DNA of 64,000 nt from Gallionellales bacterium GWA2_54_124 (GTDB taxonomy: Bacteria; Pseudomonadota; Gammaproteobacteria; Burkholderiales; Gallionellaceae), in the NCBI GenBank assembly GCA_001801025.1, contig MGWO01000013.1, positions 202,476 to 266,475 on the forward strand. The letters are read 5' to 3'. Under the pieces are notes generated by a model. It searched no databases and was not told where the DNA came from. It saw only the letters and a program-made list of their open reading frames with translations. Below are positions 60,544 to 64,000 of this stretch, in pieces (within the stretch, counting starts at the first letter, position 1; each line of letters opens with the position of its first letter). Both the position numbers and the translations under genes were made by a program.

Positions 60544-62517
60544 ATGGACAACTCGCTCTCTCTGGTATTGATACTGCTCGCTACCGCCGTCATGGTCGTT
60601 GTGGTATGCCGCATTCTGCGCCTGCCGGTGATGCTGGGCTATCTTGCCGTGGGAATTTTAATCGGCCCGCATGCCTTTGGCTGGATACCCGACGCGCCCA
60701 GCACGCGACATCTGGGCGAATTCGGCGTCGTTTTTCTGATGTTCAGCATCGGTCTTGAATTCAGCCTAACCCGCCTCAAAGCGATGCATCGCACCGTGTT
60801 TGGCTTAGGCGGAGCACAAGTGCTGTCAACCATATTGCTGGTCATGGCAGGGGCAACATTACTCGGCGTTGACTGGCGTGCAGGACTGGCATTAGGCGGC
60901 ATTCTGGCCATGTCATCGACTGCAATTGTCAGTAAAATGCTGGTTGAACGCGCCGAACTCAATTTACCCTACGGCCAGCAGATGATGGGCGTGCTGCTGT
61001 TTCAGGATCTGGCTGTCGTCCCGCTTTTGATCATTATCCCGGCACTGGCATCGCAGCCGGACAATCTTCACTTAACACTGGGATTGGCGATGGTCAAGGC
61101 AACGATCGTTTTACTGATCCTGCTGGTCTTTGGTCAGCACGTCATGCGGCGCTGGTTTCATATCGTGGCAAGCCAAAAGTCCTCTGAACTTTTCACCCTG
61201 AACGTGCTGTTCATCACGCTAGGACTGGCCTACTTAACGGAACTGGCCGGTCTATCAATGGCGTTGGGCGCCTTTGTCGCCGGCATGCTGATCTCTGAGA
61301 CCGAATACCGCTATCAGGTTGAAGAGGACATCAAACCGTTTCGCGACGTCCTGCTAGGCCTGTTCTTCGTTACCATCGGCATGATGCTCAATCCGGCGAG
61401 CATCGTCAGCAATCTCGGCTGGATCGTGCTGGCGCTGCCTCTGCTGATCCTGTTTAAAGCGCTGTTAGTCGCAATTCTGGCGCGCATTTTTGAAGGAGAA
61501 TGGAGCATTGCATTGCGCAGCGGCATCGGCCTCGCACAAGCGGGTGAATTCGGATTTGTTCTCCTGACGCTGACCGATGGAGCGCATTTACTACAGGGCG
61601 AGACGATGCAAATCACGCTCGCCACGATGCTGTTATCTATGCTGACCGCCCCCTTTTTGATCCAATACGGCGAAGCCATCTCGAGACGTTTTTCCGATGA
61701 GTGGACCAACCGCGCATTGCAGATGCACCAGATCGCAATCAAAAGCATGTCAAGTACCGGCCACGTAATTTTATGCGGCTACGGACGCAGCGGACAAAAA
61801 CTGGCCAGCATCCTTGAGGATGAAAAACTACGCTTCATCGCACTCGACCTTGACTCTCGGCGCGTTCGTGAAGCGGCGGCGGGAAATAAAAGTGTGGTCT
61901 ACGGCGATGCTGCCAAGCGTGAAGTGCTAATGGCAGCCGGCCTGATGCGCGCGCGCGTGCTGGTGGTCACCTACAAGGACAAACATTCAACCCTGGCCAT
62001 TTTGCGCCACGTGAAAGAATTGCGCCCTGACCTGCCTGTCGTGGTGCGCGCCAACGACGACACCCATGTGGAATTATTTAAAAATGCGGGTGCTGCCGAA
62101 GTGGTCGCCGAAGTGCTCGAAGGGAGTGTGATGCTGGCATCTCAGGCCTTGCTGCTGGCCGGCGTTCCGCTTAACCGCGTCATTCGTCACGTTCAGGAAA
62201 ATCGCGCACGCCGCTATGCGATGTTCAATGGATACATGAATAACGCACAAAACAGCGGTATTGAAATCAGCGAGGACATGCAACCGCGTTTTCTGAATGT
62301 AATGCTCAAACCCGACTCCTTCGCCGTTGGAAAAAGGTTGCGTGACAGCGAACTGGACACCCTGAACATCGAGGTCAAAGCCCTGCGCCGCTACAATGTT
62401 CACGGGGCACAACCGAGCGAAGATATGGTGTTACGCAGCGGAGATGTGCTTGTACTGCTGGGACTTCCGGCAGCACTCTTAGATGCAGAAATCAGACTGC
62501 ATAAAGGCGGACTGTAA
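60544..62517 (+). CDS. CPA2-family monovalent cation:proton antiporter (KefB/KefC-like, TrkA-N/TrkA-C domains)
   Basis: GILIGPHAFGWI..FGVVFLMFSIGLEFSLTRL; HVILCGYGRSGQKLASILE Rossmann; C-terminal TrkA-C. Confidence 0.93.
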   Translation: MDNSLSLVLILLATAVMVVVVCRILRLPVMLGYLAVGILIGPHAFGWIPDAPSTRHLGEFGVVFLMFSIGLEFSLTRLKAMHRTVFGLGGAQVLSTILLVMAGATLLGVDWRAGLALGGILAMSSTAIVSKMLVERAELNLPYGQQMMGVLLFQDLAVVPLLIIIPALASQPDNLHLTLGLAMVKATIVLLILLVFGQHVMRRWFHIVASQKSSELFTLNVLFITLGLAYLTELAGLSMALGAFVAGMLISETEYRYQVEEDIKPFRDVLLGLFFVTIGMMLNPASIVSNLGWIVLALPLLILFKALLVAILARIFEGEWSIALRSGIGLAQAGEFGFVLLTLTDGAHLLQGETMQITLATMLLSMLTAPFLIQYGEAISRRFSDEWTNRALQMHQIAIKSMSSTGHVILCGYGRSGQKLASILEDEKLRFIALDLDSRRVREAAAGNKSVVYGDAAKREVLMAAGLMRARVLVVTYKDKHSTLAILRHVKELRPDLPVVVRANDDTHVELFKNAGAAEVVAEVLEGSVMLASQALLLAGVPLNRVIRHVQENRARRYAMFNGYMNNAQNSGIEISEDMQPRFLNVMLKPDSFAVGKRLRDSELDTLNIEVKALRRYNVHGAQPSEDMVLRSGDVLVLLGLPAALLDAEIRLHKGGL

Positions 62518-62606
62518 CCCCCTCTGCGCATCTCACTGCCTGACAAAAACAACCTCACTTAACGATGCTCAACACCTGCCGACATCATCAACTATTTCAA
62601 TTTAAA

Positions 62607-63695
62607 TCAAAACGTGTCATCCGGCACGCGACAGCCTTCCAGTATCGTTCTGACTGGCGCGGGAATGGCAGATGATAAAGCATCACTGACCCGCAACCAC
62701 GCCCCGTTTGTTTGCACAGCGTGCAGAGGCTTCGCCGGCACTGACACCCGCAGCGGCGTAATGTGCAACTTAAAATGCGTGAAAGTATGGGTAAAGGGCG
62801 CTAGCGCATCACGCTGATGCTCATCCGCCTCAACGCCATACTGAGCACACCAGAACAATGCGGCAGCTTCGTCATCGAATTGTGGCAAACACCAGAGTCC
62901 GCCCCAAATTCCAGCAGGCTCGCGCCGCTCCATAAACACGTCACCACCGGCCATCAACAGCAAAAAACAGGCCGCCCTCTCCGGCACGAGGCGGCGCTGG
63001 CGCGGGGTCGGCAAATCTGCGACACACCCCGTTTGATGCGCGACGCAATCGGGTTGCACCGGACACAAAACGCATTTCGGCCGGCTTCGGGTACACAACG
63101 TTGCACCCATATCCATCAGCGCTTGCGTGTAGCGGTCGACATCGTTTAGCGGCAACAGTGCTTCAGCCTGTTGCCAGAGCTGCTCCTCTACAGACTTGAT
63201 CGCAGGGGAACCATAAATACCGCAGTAACGAGCCAGCACTCGCCTGACATTGCCATCTAAAATCGCGCGGTTTTGCTGATAGGCCAGCGCACAGATCGCG
63301 GCAGCCGTTGAGCGTCCGATACCGGGCAGCGCGAGTATCAATTCAAACTGACGAGGAAACTCTCCGCCATGCTGTGCCACGACTATTTGCGCAGCGCGGT
63401 GCAAATTGCGCCCGCGCGCGTAATAACCCAAGCCGCTCCAGTGAGCTAACACCTGTTCTTCTGTGGCAGAGGCTAACACGGCAATCGTCGGAAACGATGC
63501 AATAAAACGCTGATAGTATGGAATGACGGTGACAACCTGTGTCTGTTGCAACATGATCTCAGACAGCCAGACACAATAAGGATCGGCACACTGCCAGGGC
63601 AGATCGTGCCGCCCGTGGATACGCTGCCATGCGATGAGGGATGACGAAAAACTAGACAATTCCGTTCGCCCGCGAAATACAGAGCCGACCGTCAA
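62607..63695 (-). CDS. mutY: A/G-specific adenine glycosylase MutY
   Basis: LPWQCADPYCVWLSEIMLQQTQVVTVIPYYQRF; HhH ILALPGIGRSTAAAICALAY; 4Fe-4S C..C..C cluster; start uncertain. Confidence 0.96.
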   Translation of the reverse strand: MTVGSVFRGRTELSSFSSSLIAWQRIHGRHDLPWQCADPYCVWLSEIMLQQTQVVTVIPYYQRFIASFPTIAVLASATEEQVLAHWSGLGYYARGRNLHRAAQIVVAQHGGEFPRQFELILALPGIGRSTAAAICALAYQQNRAILDGNVRRVLARYCGIYGSPAIKSVEEQLWQQAEALLPLNDVDRYTQALMDMGATLCTRSRPKCVLCPVQPDCVAHQTGCVADLPTPRQRRLVPERAACFLLLMAGGDVFMERREPAGIWGGLWCLPQFDDEAAALFWCAQYGVEADEHQRDALAPFTHTFTHFKLHITPLRVSVPAKPLHAVQTNGAWLRVSDALSSAIPAPVRTILEGCRVPDDTF

Positions 63696-63723
63696 TCAAA
63701 ACGCTTCGCACCGTGGTGCGTCA

Positions 63724-64000
63724 TTAAATAACCTTGGAATAGCGCGCGTGCTCAGTGCGAGTACGCAGATACTTATCAAACACCATGCAGATATTACGTA
63801 TCAGCATGCGTCCCTTGGGCGTAACGCTGATCCACTGAGGGGAAATCTCGAGCAAACCTTCTTTCTCATACTCTCGCAACTCTTCGAGCTCGGTTGCGAA
63901 GTAGCTGTCAAAATCGATCAGGTAGGCAATATTGAGCGACTCTTTTGAGAGCTCGAAATGACACATCAGATCCTGAATAATGGCGCGACGCACCAGGTCA
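63724..64000 (-). CDS. hemN: Oxygen-independent coproporphyrinogen III oxidase, C-terminal part (truncated by window edge)
   Basis: RRAIIQDLMCHFELSK...YEKEGLLEISPQWISVTPKGRMLIRNICMVFDKYLR...YSKVI resembles the HemN C-terminus. Confidence 0.85.
   Translation of the reverse strand, partial: DLVRRAIIQDLMCHFELSKESLNIAYLIDFDSYFATELEELREYEKEGLLEISPQWISVTPKGRMLIRNICMVFDKYLRTRTEHARYSKVI

Overview
The window looks like a chromosomal segment of a betaproteobacterium, perhaps Gallionellaceae-like (taxonomy is inferred). It contains: (1) a complete dcw division/peptidoglycan cluster on the minus strand (mraZ-rsmH-ftsL-ftsI-murE-murF-mraY-murD-ftsW-murG-murC-murB::ddl-ftsQ-ftsA-ftsZ); (2) a TetR regulator with two c'-type cytochromes; (3) a four-domain sulfurtransferase/CoA-disulfide reductase, a rhodanese and AhpC; (4) a cobalamin riboswitch with btuB-btuM-btuR; (5) zapB-like/zapA genes followed by 6S RNA; (6) relA, a liv ABC transporter, cytochromes c, ilvD, lgt, pilC-pilD-coaE-zapD-yacG, ubiX, and rapZ-hprK-ptsN-hpf-rpoN-lptBAC-kdsC-kdsD-kef-mutY-hemN. 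The most unusual signal is a dispersed set of degenerate 7-nt tandem arrays of several sequence families. Several are built as two facing arrays, about 2-8 heptamers per arm, whose units are complementary in register, so they form large imperfect hairpins. They sit at gene junctions and also inside genes: in a MurB loop, in the linker of an uninterrupted MurB-Ddl ORF, at the MurF C-terminus, at the N-terminus of a Gx-family membrane protein, and at the IlvD and CNNM/CBS stop codons. All calls come from reading the sequence and supplied translations; no database search was run.
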